Shown here piece by piece: positions 7,043 to 15,248 of a DNA stretch of 32,323 nucleotides; the stretch's first letter is position 1, and each line of letters begins with the position of its first letter. The stretch is from an uncultured Faecalibacterium sp. GTDB taxonomy: Bacteria > Bacillota > Clostridia > Oscillospirales > Ruminococcaceae. The notes beneath the pieces are model-generated. The model ran no database searches. It saw only the letters and a list, made by a program, of their open reading frames with translations, and was not told the origin of the DNA. The stretch spans positions 1-32,323 of the forward strand of contig CAKTCK010000020.1 in assembly GCA_934539245.1 (NCBI GenBank). The letters are read 5' to 3'. A program made the translations under genes and the position numbers.

Positions 7043-9982
7043 GTGAGAGTAGGTCTTGACATCGGCAGTACCACCATCAAGTGTGTGGTGCTGGGCGAGC
7101 ATGATGAACTGCTGTATTCTACATACGAACGACATTATAGTCATATTCTGGAAAAGGCGCAGGAGCTGCTGCGGCGCATTGATGCCGAGCAGCTGCATGG
7201 CCGCAAGGCGCTGCTCAGCATCTCCGGTTCTGCCGGTATGGGCTTAGCCGACAGCTGCGGCGTGCCCTTTGTGCAGGAGGTGTTCTCCACCCGCGTGGCG
7301 GTCAAGCGCTTTATGCCGCAGACCGATTGCGTCATCGAGCTGGGCGGCGAGGATGCCAAGATTCTGTTTCTGACCAACGGCACCGAGGTGCGCATGAACG
7401 GCAGCTGTGCCGGCGGCACCGGTGCTTTCATCGACCAGATGGCTACCCTGCTGAAGATGAGCGCCGAGGAGATGAACAAGGCAGCCGAGCAGGCGCAGCG
7501 CACCTATACCATCGCCTCCCGCTGCGGCGTGTTTGCCAAAAGTGACGTGCAGCCCCTGATCAATCAGGGTGCCCGCACCGAGGATATCGCAGCCAGTATC
7601 TACAAGGCAGTGGTCAACCAGACCATCGCCGGTCTGGCACAGGGGCGTCCCATCAAGGGCAACATCCTTTATCTGGGCGGCCCGCTTACCTTCAGCACCG
7701 TGCTGCGCAAGAGCTTTGACGAGGCGCTGAACGTGACCGGCACCTGCCCGGAAAACAGCCTGCTGTATGTGGCGCTGGGCGCTGCCCTGTACGCCGACAA
7801 GGAATTTGTGCTCACCGAGGTAGCCGCTGCGTTGGACAAGTACGCCGCTACCGCTACCTATGCCAGCGAGCCGCCGCTGTTCGCCAGTAAGGAGGAGTAC
7901 GAGGCTTTCCATGCACGGCACATGTCCCACAGTGTACCCCGCGTGGCATTTGGTGCCCACTGCGGGCCGGTGCATATCGGCATCGACTCCGGTTCTACCA
8001 CTGTCAAGTTGGTGGTGGTGGACGAAAAGAGCCAGATTTTGTACACCAACTATCAGCCCAACCTCGGCAACCCGCTGCCCCTCATCCGGGAGCAGCTGCT
8101 CAAAATTTACAAGGAGCACCCGGGGCTGCAAGTGGCAAGCGTTACCACCACCGGCTACGGCGAGGAGCTGGTAAAGAACGCCTTCCGCTGTGATTACGGT
8201 CTGGTGGAAACGGTGGCGCATTTTACCGCTGCCAAGTACTTTATGCCGGACGTGGATTTCATCATTGATATCGGCGGGCAGGACATGAAGTGCTTCAAGA
8301 TCGAGGATGGCGCGATCAGCAACATCTTCCTGAATGAGGCCTGTTCCTCCGGCTGCGGCAGCTTTTTGCAGACCTTTGCACAGGCACTGGGCTACGACGT
8401 CAAGGAGTTTGCCGCGCTGGGTCTGTTTGCAGACCGCCCGGTGGACTTGGGCAGCCGCTGCACCGTGTTCATGAACAGTTCGGTCAAGCAGGCGCAGAAG
8501 GACGGTGCCAGCATCGAGAATATCTCCGCAGGCCTGTCCATCAGCGTGGTCAAGAACGCGCTGTACAAGGTGATCCGTGCTTCCAGCCCGGAAGAGCTGG
8601 GCCGCAAGATCGTGGTGCAGGGCGGTACCTTCTATAATGAAGCCGTGCTCCGCGCTTTTGAAAAAGAAATGGGCGTGGAGGTCATCCGGCCGGACATTGC
8701 CGGTCTGATGGGCGCTTACGGCGCTGCCTTGTACGGCCTGCGCCAGAGCCACAAAAATAACCAGACCATCTCTGCCATGATGGACGAGCAGGAGCTGGAA
8801 AGCTTTGCACAGCAGGTGGTCAGCGTCAAGTGCGGTGGCTGCGGCAACCATTGCCAGCTGACCGTCAACACCTTTGCCGATGGCCGCAAGTTCATCTCCG
8901 GCAACCGCTGCGACAAGCCCGTTACCGGCAAGAGCGAGGACAACAGCCTGAACCTGTACGCCTACAAGCAGCAGCTGCTGGCCAGCTACAAGCCTGTGCC
9001 CGGCAAGCGCGGCTCCATCGGCATCCCGCTGTGTCTGGGCTTCTACGAGATGCTGCCCTTCTGGTACGCTTTCTGGACGAGCCTTGGCTTTGCGGTGCAC
9101 ACCAGCCCGGTGTCCACCCGCGGGCTGTATCTGGCCGGACAGGCTACCATCCCCAGCGATACCGCCTGTTTCCCGGCAAAGTTGAGCCACGGTCACATCA
9201 AGGCGCTGAGCCAGATGCAGCTGGACGCTATCTTCTACCCCTGTCTGACCTACAATGTGGACGAGGGCTTGGGCGATAACCACTATAACTGCCCGGTGGT
9301 GGCCTACTACCCGGAGGTTCTGGCAGGCAACTGCCCGGAGCTGGAGGGCAAAAAGTTCATCTATGATTATGTGGGCATCCATCGCCCCAAGGATTTTGTG
9401 CACAAAATGGCAAAAGAGGTGCTGCCCAAGTACTTTGGCGGCATCTCTGAGCGGGAGGTGCAGGCCGCAGCCGATGCCGCCTACGCGGAGTACGAGGCGC
9501 ACATGGCGAAGATTCGGGTAAAGGGCAGCGAGATCATCGATGAGGCACGCCGTCAGGGCAAGCGCATCATCGTGCTGGCTGGCCGCCCCTACCATGTGGA
9601 CCCGGAGGTCAACCACGGCATTGACCACCTGATCACCCGCCACGGGGCTGCGGTGGTCACCGAGGACAGCATCTCCAACCGGGTGCAGAAGTTCCCCACC
9701 AGCGTGCTGAACCAGTGGACCTACCACAGCCGCCTGTATGCCGCCGCCAAGTACTGCACCACCCAGAAGGATATGGATCTGGTGCAGCTGGTGTCCTTCG
9801 GCTGCGGCGTGGATGCCATTACCACCGACGAGACCCGCGAGATCTTGCAGCGGGGCAACAAGCTGTATACCCAGCTGAAGATCGACGAGATCACGAACCT
9901 CGGTGCCGTGAACATCCGCCTGCGTAGCCTGTTTGCCGCATTGGACGAGCGGGACGAGGCCGCCGCAGAAAAGGCAGAGTAA
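7043..9982 (+). CDS. 2-hydroxyacyl-CoA dehydratase activase-like protein, double ASKHA domain
   Basis: 979-aa cytoplasmic protein of the BadF/BadG/BcrA/BcrD ATPase family. Two ASKHA domains follow each other: the first with GLDIGSTTIK, GGEDAK and cysteines C122 and C161; the second with GIDSGSTTVK, IGGQDMK and cysteines C434 and C473. Both pairs are 39 residues apart, the spacing of the two cluster-binding cysteines in HgdC, the activator of 2-hydroxyglutaryl-CoA dehydratase, so each domain may share a [4Fe-4S] cluster. A cysteine group C597-x2-C-x3-C plus C623 and a DUF2229-type region (LCLGFYEMLPFW and following) complete the chain. It should use ATP to push low-potential electrons to a dehydratase-type partner, probably the next gene. 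GTG 7043 is chosen because AGGAGGG (7028-7034) precedes it; the upstream in-frame ATG 7007 has no such site. Confidence 0.85.
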   Translation: MRVGLDIGSTTIKCVVLGEHDELLYSTYERHYSHILEKAQELLRRIDAEQLHGRKALLSISGSAGMGLADSCGVPFVQEVFSTRVAVKRFMPQTDCVIELGGEDAKILFLTNGTEVRMNGSCAGGTGAFIDQMATLLKMSAEEMNKAAEQAQRTYTIASRCGVFAKSDVQPLINQGARTEDIAASIYKAVVNQTIAGLAQGRPIKGNILYLGGPLTFSTVLRKSFDEALNVTGTCPENSLLYVALGAALYADKEFVLTEVAAALDKYAATATYASEPPLFASKEEYEAFHARHMSHSVPRVAFGAHCGPVHIGIDSGSTTVKLVVVDEKSQILYTNYQPNLGNPLPLIREQLLKIYKEHPGLQVASVTTTGYGEELVKNAFRCDYGLVETVAHFTAAKYFMPDVDFIIDIGGQDMKCFKIEDGAISNIFLNEACSSGCGSFLQTFAQALGYDVKEFAALGLFADRPVDLGSRCTVFMNSSVKQAQKDGASIENISAGLSISVVKNALYKVIRASSPEELGRKIVVQGGTFYNEAVLRAFEKEMGVEVIRPDIAGLMGAYGAALYGLRQSHKNNQTISAMMDEQELESFAQQVVSVKCGGCGNHCQLTVNTFADGRKFISGNRCDKPVTGKSEDNSLNLYAYKQQLLASYKPVPGKRGSIGIPLCLGFYEMLPFWYAFWTSLGFAVHTSPVSTRGLYLAGQATIPSDTACFPAKLSHGHIKALSQMQLDAIFYPCLTYNVDEGLGDNHYNCPVVAYYPEVLAGNCPELEGKKFIYDYVGIHRPKDFVHKMAKEVLPKYFGGISEREVQAAADAAYAEYEAHMAKIRVKGSEIIDEARRQGKRIIVLAGRPYHVDPEVNHGIDHLITRHGAAVVTEDSISNRVQKFPTSVLNQWTYHSRLYAAAKYCTTQKDMDLVQLVSFGCGVDAITTDETREILQRGNKLYTQLKIDEITNLGAVNIRLRSLFAALDERDEAAAEKAE

Positions 9983-10007
9983 AAGAAACCTTAAGATAGG
10001 CTGAAAG

Positions 10008-10032
10008 ACTTCCCCCGGCGGGGGAAGTTTTT
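10008..10032 (+). terminator. Terminator-like hairpin between activase and dehydratase genes
   Basis: A 9-bp GC-rich stem (10008-10016 with 10020-10028) and a T-tract to 10032 sit in the 89-base gap of this two-gene unit. An outer pair AAGATAG (9993-9999) / CTATCTT (10040-10046) encloses it. It may lower transcription of the second gene. Confidence 0.7.
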
Positions 10033-10071
10033 ACGGGGACTATCTTGTTTAGAGCAACATAGGAGGAACCT

Positions 10072-11388
10072 ATGGAATATAATTATCCCAAATTTACCCC
10101 GGAGATGAAAAAGACCCACACCATCCTTATCCCCAACATGGCCGTTACTCAGTTCCGGCTCATGGAGTATGCACTGCGCTGCGAGGGTTATAAGTGTGAG
10201 CTGCTGGGCAACTGCGGCAGCGCCGTGGCACAGCTGGGGCTGAAGTATGTGCATAACGATACCTGCTACCCGGCGCTGCTGGTCATCGGCCAGTTTCTGG
10301 ATGCGCTGAACAGCGGCAAGTACGATCTGGAGCACACCGCCCTGCTGATCACCCAGACCGGCGGCGGCTGCCGCGCCTCCAACTACATCCATCTGCTGCG
10401 CAAGGCGCTGGTCAAGGCCGGTTATCTGCAGATCCCGGTGGCAAGCCTGAACTTTTCCGGTCTGGAAAAGGACAGCGGCTTCCAGATGACCCTCCCGCTG
10501 GCACGCAAGTGCATCGCCTGCATCTTCTACGGCGATATGCTGTGTGCGCTGCGCAATCAGGTTGCCCCCTACGAGAACGAAAAGGGTGCCGCTGACCGCA
10601 TGGTGGATCGCTGGATCGCCCGTCTGGGCCGTGCCTTGCTGGCCGGGAAAGGCTTTACTTCCCGGGAAATGAAGCACACCTTCCCGCTCATTGCAAAGGA
10701 CTTTGCCACTATCCCGGTCACCCGGGTGCCCAAGGTCAAGGTGGGCGTTGTGGGCGAGATCTACGTCAAATACAGCCCGCTGGGCAACAATGATCTGCAA
10801 AAGTTTCTGGAAAGTCAGGACTGCGAGGTGAACTTCCCCGGTCTGATGGGCTTTGTGCAGTACTGTGCCTTCAACATGGGCGAGGATCATGTGCTGTACG
10901 GCGGTAAGCTGGCCGTAAAGGTGGGCACGGATCAGTTCCTCAACTGGCTGGACAGCGTGGAGCGCGTCATGCTCAAGGCAGAGACGGACGCCGGGTTCTA
11001 TGCGCCGGGCCCCTTCAAGGAGCTGGTGGAAAAGCCCAAGGGTGTCATCTCGCTGGGCGCAAAAATGGGCGAGGGCTGGCTGCTGACCGCCGAGATGATC
11101 GAGCTGGTGCAGGGCGGCTACGGCAACATCGTGTGTGCGCAGCCTTTTGGCTGCCTGCCCAACCACATCGTGGGCAAGGGCATGGTGAACAAGATCCGTG
11201 CGCTGTATCCCAGCGCCAACATCACCCCCATCGACTACGACCCCAGCGCCACCCGTGTCAATCAGGAAAATCGCATCAAGCTGATGCTGGCTGTGGCCAA
11301 GGAGCGGCTGAATGCCCCTGTGGAAGCTCAGCCGCTTACGGCAGAGCAGCTTGCCGGCGGCGCCCCTCAGGTCGGTGCCACCGTGTAA
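10072..11388 (+). CDS. 2-hydroxyacyl-CoA dehydratase-like Fe-S protein (COG3581-like)
   Basis: 438-aa cytoplasmic protein matching the dehydratase-like partner that is often fused to large activases in clostridia. Visible hallmarks are conserved cysteines in HNDTCYPALLV, TQTGGGCRASNY, RKCIACIF and the closing CAQPFGCLPNHIVGKG, typical cluster ligands of this group, plus a Rossmann-like repeat around VGVVGEIYVKYSPLGNN. Its role is probably reduction or dehydration chemistry driven by the upstream activase; the substrate is not known and these stand-alone systems lack genes for CoA ester metabolism nearby. AGGAGG (10061-10066) precedes ATG 10072. Together the two proteins add up to about 1417 aa, the length of the fused form. 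Confidence 0.8.
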   Translation: MEYNYPKFTPEMKKTHTILIPNMAVTQFRLMEYALRCEGYKCELLGNCGSAVAQLGLKYVHNDTCYPALLVIGQFLDALNSGKYDLEHTALLITQTGGGCRASNYIHLLRKALVKAGYLQIPVASLNFSGLEKDSGFQMTLPLARKCIACIFYGDMLCALRNQVAPYENEKGAADRMVDRWIARLGRALLAGKGFTSREMKHTFPLIAKDFATIPVTRVPKVKVGVVGEIYVKYSPLGNNDLQKFLESQDCEVNFPGLMGFVQYCAFNMGEDHVLYGGKLAVKVGTDQFLNWLDSVERVMLKAETDAGFYAPGPFKELVEKPKGVISLGAKMGEGWLLTAEMIELVQGGYGNIVCAQPFGCLPNHIVGKGMVNKIRALYPSANITPIDYDPSATRVNQENRIKLMLAVAKERLNAPVEAQPLTAEQLAGGAPQVGATV

Positions 11389-11407
11389 CAGCGACAAAAT
11401 ACAACGC

Positions 11408-11443
11408 AAAAGGCTGCTGTACGGTTTTGTGCAGCAGCCTTTT
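11408..11443 (+). terminator. Terminator of the activase/dehydratase unit
   Basis: A 15-bp stem (11408-11422 with 11429-11443, one G-U pair) with loop GGTTTT; the stem ends in TTTT. It belongs to the GGCTGCTG...CAGCAGCC terminator family of this window. Confidence 0.85.
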
Positions 11444-11451
11444 CAGCAAGT

Positions 11452-11563
11452 GGACGATTTGAAATGGCCTCCGCGCTGCTATGGCCATCTTCAGCGGAAA
11501 GCTTATTTATATTTTGCGCTTGTCGCGCCCTGCGGGGCGCGACAAACGCTTTTTCACGAGAAG
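11452..11563 (+). repeat. Structured intergenic element, copy A
   Basis: Conserved 5' domain 11454-11499 (ACGATTT..., ATGGCC at 11464-11469, TCCGCGCTGCT, GGCCAT at 11483-11488, CAGCGGA) followed by a 15-bp hairpin (11516-11530 with 11535-11549, loop TGCG, one G-U) and TTTTTCACGAGAAG (11550-11563). The same layout occurs at 15249-15432 and 20869-20981 on the minus strand. Copy A differs from the others by a paired exchange in the ATGsCC/GGsCAT stem. It sits downstream of the terminator at 11408-11443, in the sense of the preceding gene. Confidence 0.8.
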
Positions 11564-11626
11564 GGTCGTAACGGAAAGCGGCATCTAAAAACCGCAGAAG
11601 TGCCCTTTTGAAGGAAAGGAACCGCC

Positions 11627-12532
11627 ATGGAAAAGCCCGCAGCTGCCTATTATCATCTGCCCGGCCTGTTTGAGTTTTACGAGCTGTACCGCCGGTTTTT
11701 GCCGCTGTACCGGGAGCACCGGGAATATTTTTACGATTGGTGCGCCATCGGCTCTATCTACGGTGCACCGGCGGGCTGCATCTGGGGTGGGGGACGCATC
11801 TCCTGCGGCGGGGCAGCGGTGCACGAGGTGCTGGCGCTGCTGCAGGAATACGGCATCTCCGGGCGGCTGACCTTCAGCAACTCCCTGCTGCGGGCTGAGC
11901 ACCTTGCCGACCCGCAGTGCAACGCCCTGTGTGAGCAGTTTGCCAAGGCGGGCGGTGTGCCAAACGGCGTCATCGTCCATTCCGATTTACTGGCGGACTA
12001 TTTGCAGCAGCGCTGGCCGGAGCTGTATTTGGTATCCTCCACCACCAAAGTGCTCACCGAGTTTACGCAGTTGCAGCAGGAATTGGCAAAGCCGCAGTTC
12101 CGGTATGTGGTGCCGGACTTCCGGCTGAACCCGGCGCTGGAACAGCTGCGCACCCTGCCGCCGGAGCAAAAAGCGAAGGTGGAGTTTTTGTGCAACGAGT
12201 GCTGCTGGTTCGGCTGCACCGAGCGCAAGCGCTGCTACGAGACGGTCAGCCGACAGAATCTGGGCGAGGACTGCCCGGACCACCGCTGCGCCGCCCCGGA
12301 TGCCGCCGGGGGCTACCGCTTTTCCAAGGCGATGCGCAGCCCCGGATTCATCGGGGTGGAGGACATCCGGCAGCGGTATCTGCCCGCAGGCTTTTCCCAG
12401 TTCAAGATAGAGGGCAGGGGGCTTGGCAGCGCACTGGTGCTGGAATTTCTGCTTTATTACATGACAAAGCCGGAATACCAGCTGCAGGTGCGGGAGGCAA
12501 TCTATCTGGACAATATGCTGGATCTTTTTTAA
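11627..12532 (+). CDS. U32 peptidase-like Fe-S protein, short form
   Basis: 301-aa cytoplasmic protein. A cysteine-rich segment (C189, C192, C193, C197, C203) followed by a C-terminal FKIEGRGLGS motif near residue 258 and a preceding SPGFIGVEDIRQRYLPAGF match the peptidase U32 family, whose studied members (UbiU/UbiV, TrhP, RlhA) hold a [4Fe-4S] cluster and take part in RNA or quinone hydroxylation rather than proteolysis. The N-terminal part, SNSLLRAEHLADP and NGVIVHSDLLADYL, fits the TIM-barrel half. It is shorter than most U32 proteins (about 400 or more). The substrate is unknown. AAGGA (11616-11620) precedes ATG 11627, and a terminator follows at 12540. Confidence 0.65.
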   Translation: MEKPAAAYYHLPGLFEFYELYRRFLPLYREHREYFYDWCAIGSIYGAPAGCIWGGGRISCGGAAVHEVLALLQEYGISGRLTFSNSLLRAEHLADPQCNALCEQFAKAGGVPNGVIVHSDLLADYLQQRWPELYLVSSTTKVLTEFTQLQQELAKPQFRYVVPDFRLNPALEQLRTLPPEQKAKVEFLCNECCWFGCTERKRCYETVSRQNLGEDCPDHRCAAPDAAGGYRFSKAMRSPGFIGVEDIRQRYLPAGFSQFKIEGRGLGSALVLEFLLYYMTKPEYQLQVREAIYLDNMLDLF

Positions 12533-12539
12533 GAAAATT

Positions 12540-12577
12540 GCACCGGGCAGACCGTTTTCTGTCCGGTGCTGTTTTTT
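12540..12577 (+). terminator. Terminator of the U32-like gene
   Basis: A 12-bp stem (12540-12551 with 12558-12569, one G-U) and a run of six T (12572-12577). Confidence 0.9.
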
Positions 12578-12622
12578 GCCTGCGGGATTTGCGCCTGAAA
12601 ACTTTCTTTTCCCTCCAAAGCG

Positions 12623-12631
12623 TGTTACAAT
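12623..12631 (+). promoter_or_regulatory. Extended -10 promoter of the GTPase-Rae1 gene
   Basis: TGTTACAAT at 12623-12631 is an extended -10 box, identical to that of the TrmH gene. It is 32 bases before the ATG; no convincing -35 box is seen. Confidence 0.5.
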
Positions 12632-12662
12632 AAACAGGAAATAATAGTTATAGGAGCAGTGC

Positions 12663-15245
12663 ATGGAAACAACGCAAAAACAGATCGTACTGGGCATTCT
12701 GGCTCATGTGGACTCCGGCAAGACCACCCTCTCCGAGGCCATGCTCTACCGCGCCGGTGCCATCCGCAAACTGGGGCGGGTGGACCACGGAGACGCCTTT
12801 CTGGATACCGACAGCTTAGAAAAAGCACGCGGCATCACCATCTTTTCCAAGCAGGCGCTGCTTACGGCGGGCAATACCGCCATCACCCTGCTGGATACCC
12901 CCGGCCATGTGGATTTTTCCACCGAGACCGAGCGCACCTTGCAGGTGCTGGACTATGCCGTGCTGGTGGTCAGCGGAACGGACGGCGTGCAAAGCCATAC
13001 CGAAACGCTGTGGCGGCTGCTGCGGCGCTACCATGTGCCCACCTTTGTGTTCGTGAATAAAATGGACCTGCCCGGCATGACCCGGGAGCAGCTGCTCACC
13101 CAGCTGAACCACCGCCTTGGCGAGGGTTTTGTGGATTTTGGCGCAGAGCCTGCCGCCCGCAACGAGGCGCTGGCGCTGTGCGATGAGCAGCTGATGGAAA
13201 AAATGCTGGATGCAGGTACCCTGACCGATGCGGACATCATCCCCGCAGTTGCCCGGCGGCACGTCTTTCCGTGCTGGTTCGGGGCGGCGCTGCGGCTGGA
13301 CGGCGTGGATGCACTTCTGGACGGGCTGGACCGCTACACCCGCCCCGCCCCGGCACTGCACGCCTTTGGCGCAAGGGTGTTCAAGGTATCGCAGGACGAG
13401 CAGGGCACCCGCCTGACATGGCTGCGGGTCACCGGAGGGGAACTGAAGGTAAAGGCTCTGCTCGCCGGCGAAGCGGACGGCGAGCCGTGGGCAGAAAAAG
13501 CGAACCAGCTGCGGCTGTACTCCGGCGCAAAGTATACCCTGACCGAGGCCATCGGCCCGGGACAGGTATGCGCCGTGACCGGACTGACCCATGCAAAGCC
13601 CGGCACCGGGCTTGGGGCAGAGCGGGACAGCGATGTGCCGGTGCTGGAACCGGTGCTCAGCTATCAGGTGCTGCTGCCGGAAGGCACAGATGTGCACGCC
13701 GCGCTGGGTAAGCTGCACCGGCTGGAGGAGGAAGAGCCGCAGCTCCATGTGGTGTGGAACGAAAGCTTGGGCGAAATTCATGTGCAGCTGATGGGCGAGG
13801 TGCAGCTGGAAGTGCTGCGCAGCCTGCTGGCCGAGCGGTTCGGGCTGGAAGTATCCTTTGGCCCGGGCGGCATTTTGTATAAGGAGACCATCACCGAGCC
13901 CATGGAGGGCGTAGGACACTACGAGCCGCTGCGCCACTATGCCGAGGTGCATCTGCTGCTGGAACCGCTGCCCCGGGGCAGCGGGATGCAGTTTGCCGCC
14001 GACTGCCGGGAAGAGATTCTGGACAAAAACTGGCAGCGGCTGGTGCTGACCCATCTGGAAGAAAAGCAGCATCTTGGCGTTTTGACCGGCGCACCGCTGA
14101 CGGATGTGAAAATCACCCTGCTCACCGGCAGAGCGCACCTCAAGCACACCGAGGGCGGCGATTTCCGGCAGGCCACCTACCGCGCTGTGCGGCAGGGGCT
14201 GATGCTGGCCAAAAGCCAGCTGCTAGAACCGTGGTATGCCTTCCGGCTGGAAGTGCCGGTGGAGAACATCGGCCGTGCCATGAGCGATATCCAGCGCATG
14301 GAGGGCAGTTTCGACCCGCCGGAAAGCGGCGCAGAGACTGCCACCCTGACCGGCTTTGCGCCGGTTGCCACCATGCGCAACTACCCCATGGAGGTGGTCA
14401 GCTACACCCGCGGCAGAGGACATCTGAGCCTGACGCTGGACGGCTACCGCCCCTGCCACAACGCGCAGCAGGTCATTGCAGAAATCGGCTACCAGCCGGA
14501 GCATGATCTGGAAAACCCCGCAGATTCCGTGTTCTGCGCCCACGGTGCAGGCTTTGTGGTGCCGTGGAGCGAGGTGCGCAGCCATATGCACGTTGAAAGC
14601 GGCTGGGGCAAGGCAAAGCCCGCCCGCCCGGAGGCGCAGGCTGCACCCCAGCGCCGCGCTATGGCTTACCGCGCCACGCTGGAAGAGGACGCCGAGCTGC
14701 TCAAAATTTTTGAGCGCACCTACGGCCCCATCAAGCGGGACCCGCTGGCGGCGTTCCGTCCGGTGCAAAAGACCGAACGCCCGGATTTTGCCGCTGAACA
14801 GTGGGAAATTGCCCCGGAATATCTATTGGTGGACGGCTACAACATCATCTTTGCATGGGACGAGCTGAACGCGCTGTCAAAGGAAAGCTTAGACGCCGCC
14901 CGCCATCGGTTGATGGACATTCTGTGCAACTATCAGGGCTACCAGAAGTGCGTGCTCATTCTGGTGTTCGATGCCTACCGCGTGCCCGGCAGCCCCGGTG
15001 CCATCGAGCAGTACCACAATATCCATGTGGTCTACACCAAGGAAGCCGAGACCGCCGATATGTTTATCGAGCGGGTCACCCATGAAATCGGCAAGAGCCG
15101 CCGCGTTCGCGTGGCGACCTCGGACGGCATGGAGCAGGTCATCATCCTTGGCCACGGCGCACTGCGCGTGTCCGCCCGGATGTTCCACGAGGAAGTGCAG
15201 AACGTGGAAAAACAGATCCGCGCCCTTGTGCAGGGGCAGGCGTAA
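12663..15245 (+). CDS. EF-G/TetM-like ribosomal GTPase fused to Rae1/YacP-type NYN endonuclease
   Basis: 860 aa. Residues 1-640 are a translational GTPase of the EF-G/TetM group: G1 AHVDSGKT (14-21), switch I RGIT (56-59), G3 DTPGH (78-82), G4 NKMD (132-135), then domains II to V, with a domain V segment VPVENIGRAMSDIQRMEG. Such factors bind the ribosomal A site and use GTP to displace ligands or move tRNA. Residues about 718-860 match YacP, named Rae1 in Bacillus subtilis, an endonuclease that cuts mRNA in the A site: VDGYNIIFAW (D724), VFDAYR (D770), ETAD (D799), ATSD (D821), GALRVSARM; all acidic metal ligands are present. The link region (about 640-715) is basic and Pro/Ala-rich. GGAG precedes ATG 12663. 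It need not confer tetracycline resistance. Family calls follow from motifs; combined action is inference. Confidence 0.85.
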   Translation: METTQKQIVLGILAHVDSGKTTLSEAMLYRAGAIRKLGRVDHGDAFLDTDSLEKARGITIFSKQALLTAGNTAITLLDTPGHVDFSTETERTLQVLDYAVLVVSGTDGVQSHTETLWRLLRRYHVPTFVFVNKMDLPGMTREQLLTQLNHRLGEGFVDFGAEPAARNEALALCDEQLMEKMLDAGTLTDADIIPAVARRHVFPCWFGAALRLDGVDALLDGLDRYTRPAPALHAFGARVFKVSQDEQGTRLTWLRVTGGELKVKALLAGEADGEPWAEKANQLRLYSGAKYTLTEAIGPGQVCAVTGLTHAKPGTGLGAERDSDVPVLEPVLSYQVLLPEGTDVHAALGKLHRLEEEEPQLHVVWNESLGEIHVQLMGEVQLEVLRSLLAERFGLEVSFGPGGILYKETITEPMEGVGHYEPLRHYAEVHLLLEPLPRGSGMQFAADCREEILDKNWQRLVLTHLEEKQHLGVLTGAPLTDVKITLLTGRAHLKHTEGGDFRQATYRAVRQGLMLAKSQLLEPWYAFRLEVPVENIGRAMSDIQRMEGSFDPPESGAETATLTGFAPVATMRNYPMEVVSYTRGRGHLSLTLDGYRPCHNAQQVIAEIGYQPEHDLENPADSVFCAHGAGFVVPWSEVRSHMHVESGWGKAKPARPEAQAAPQRRAMAYRATLEEDAELLKIFERTYGPIKRDPLAAFRPVQKTERPDFAAEQWEIAPEYLLVDGYNIIFAWDELNALSKESLDAARHRLMDILCNYQGYQKCVLILVFDAYRVPGSPGAIEQYHNIHVVYTKEAETADMFIERVTHEIGKSRRVRVATSDGMEQVIILGHGALRVSARMFHEEVQNVEKQIRALVQGQA

Positions 15246-15248
15246 AGG

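Noticed and set aside
9983..10071. Frameshift or nonsense break of a fused activase-dehydratase gene
   Set aside because: The gap holds a terminator hairpin and a good AGGAGG site before the second ATG, so the split is genuine.
11464..11570. A short peptide frame starting at the ATG of the repeat (M-[PA]-S-A-L-L-W) that is shared by the three copies
   Set aside because: No ribosome binding site, early stop in copy C, different lengths, and the changes favour base pairing over amino-acid conservation.
12663..14580. Tetracycline resistance by ribosomal protection
   Set aside because: The GTPase part is only TetM-like; the nuclease fusion and chromosomal housekeeping context point to a different role.
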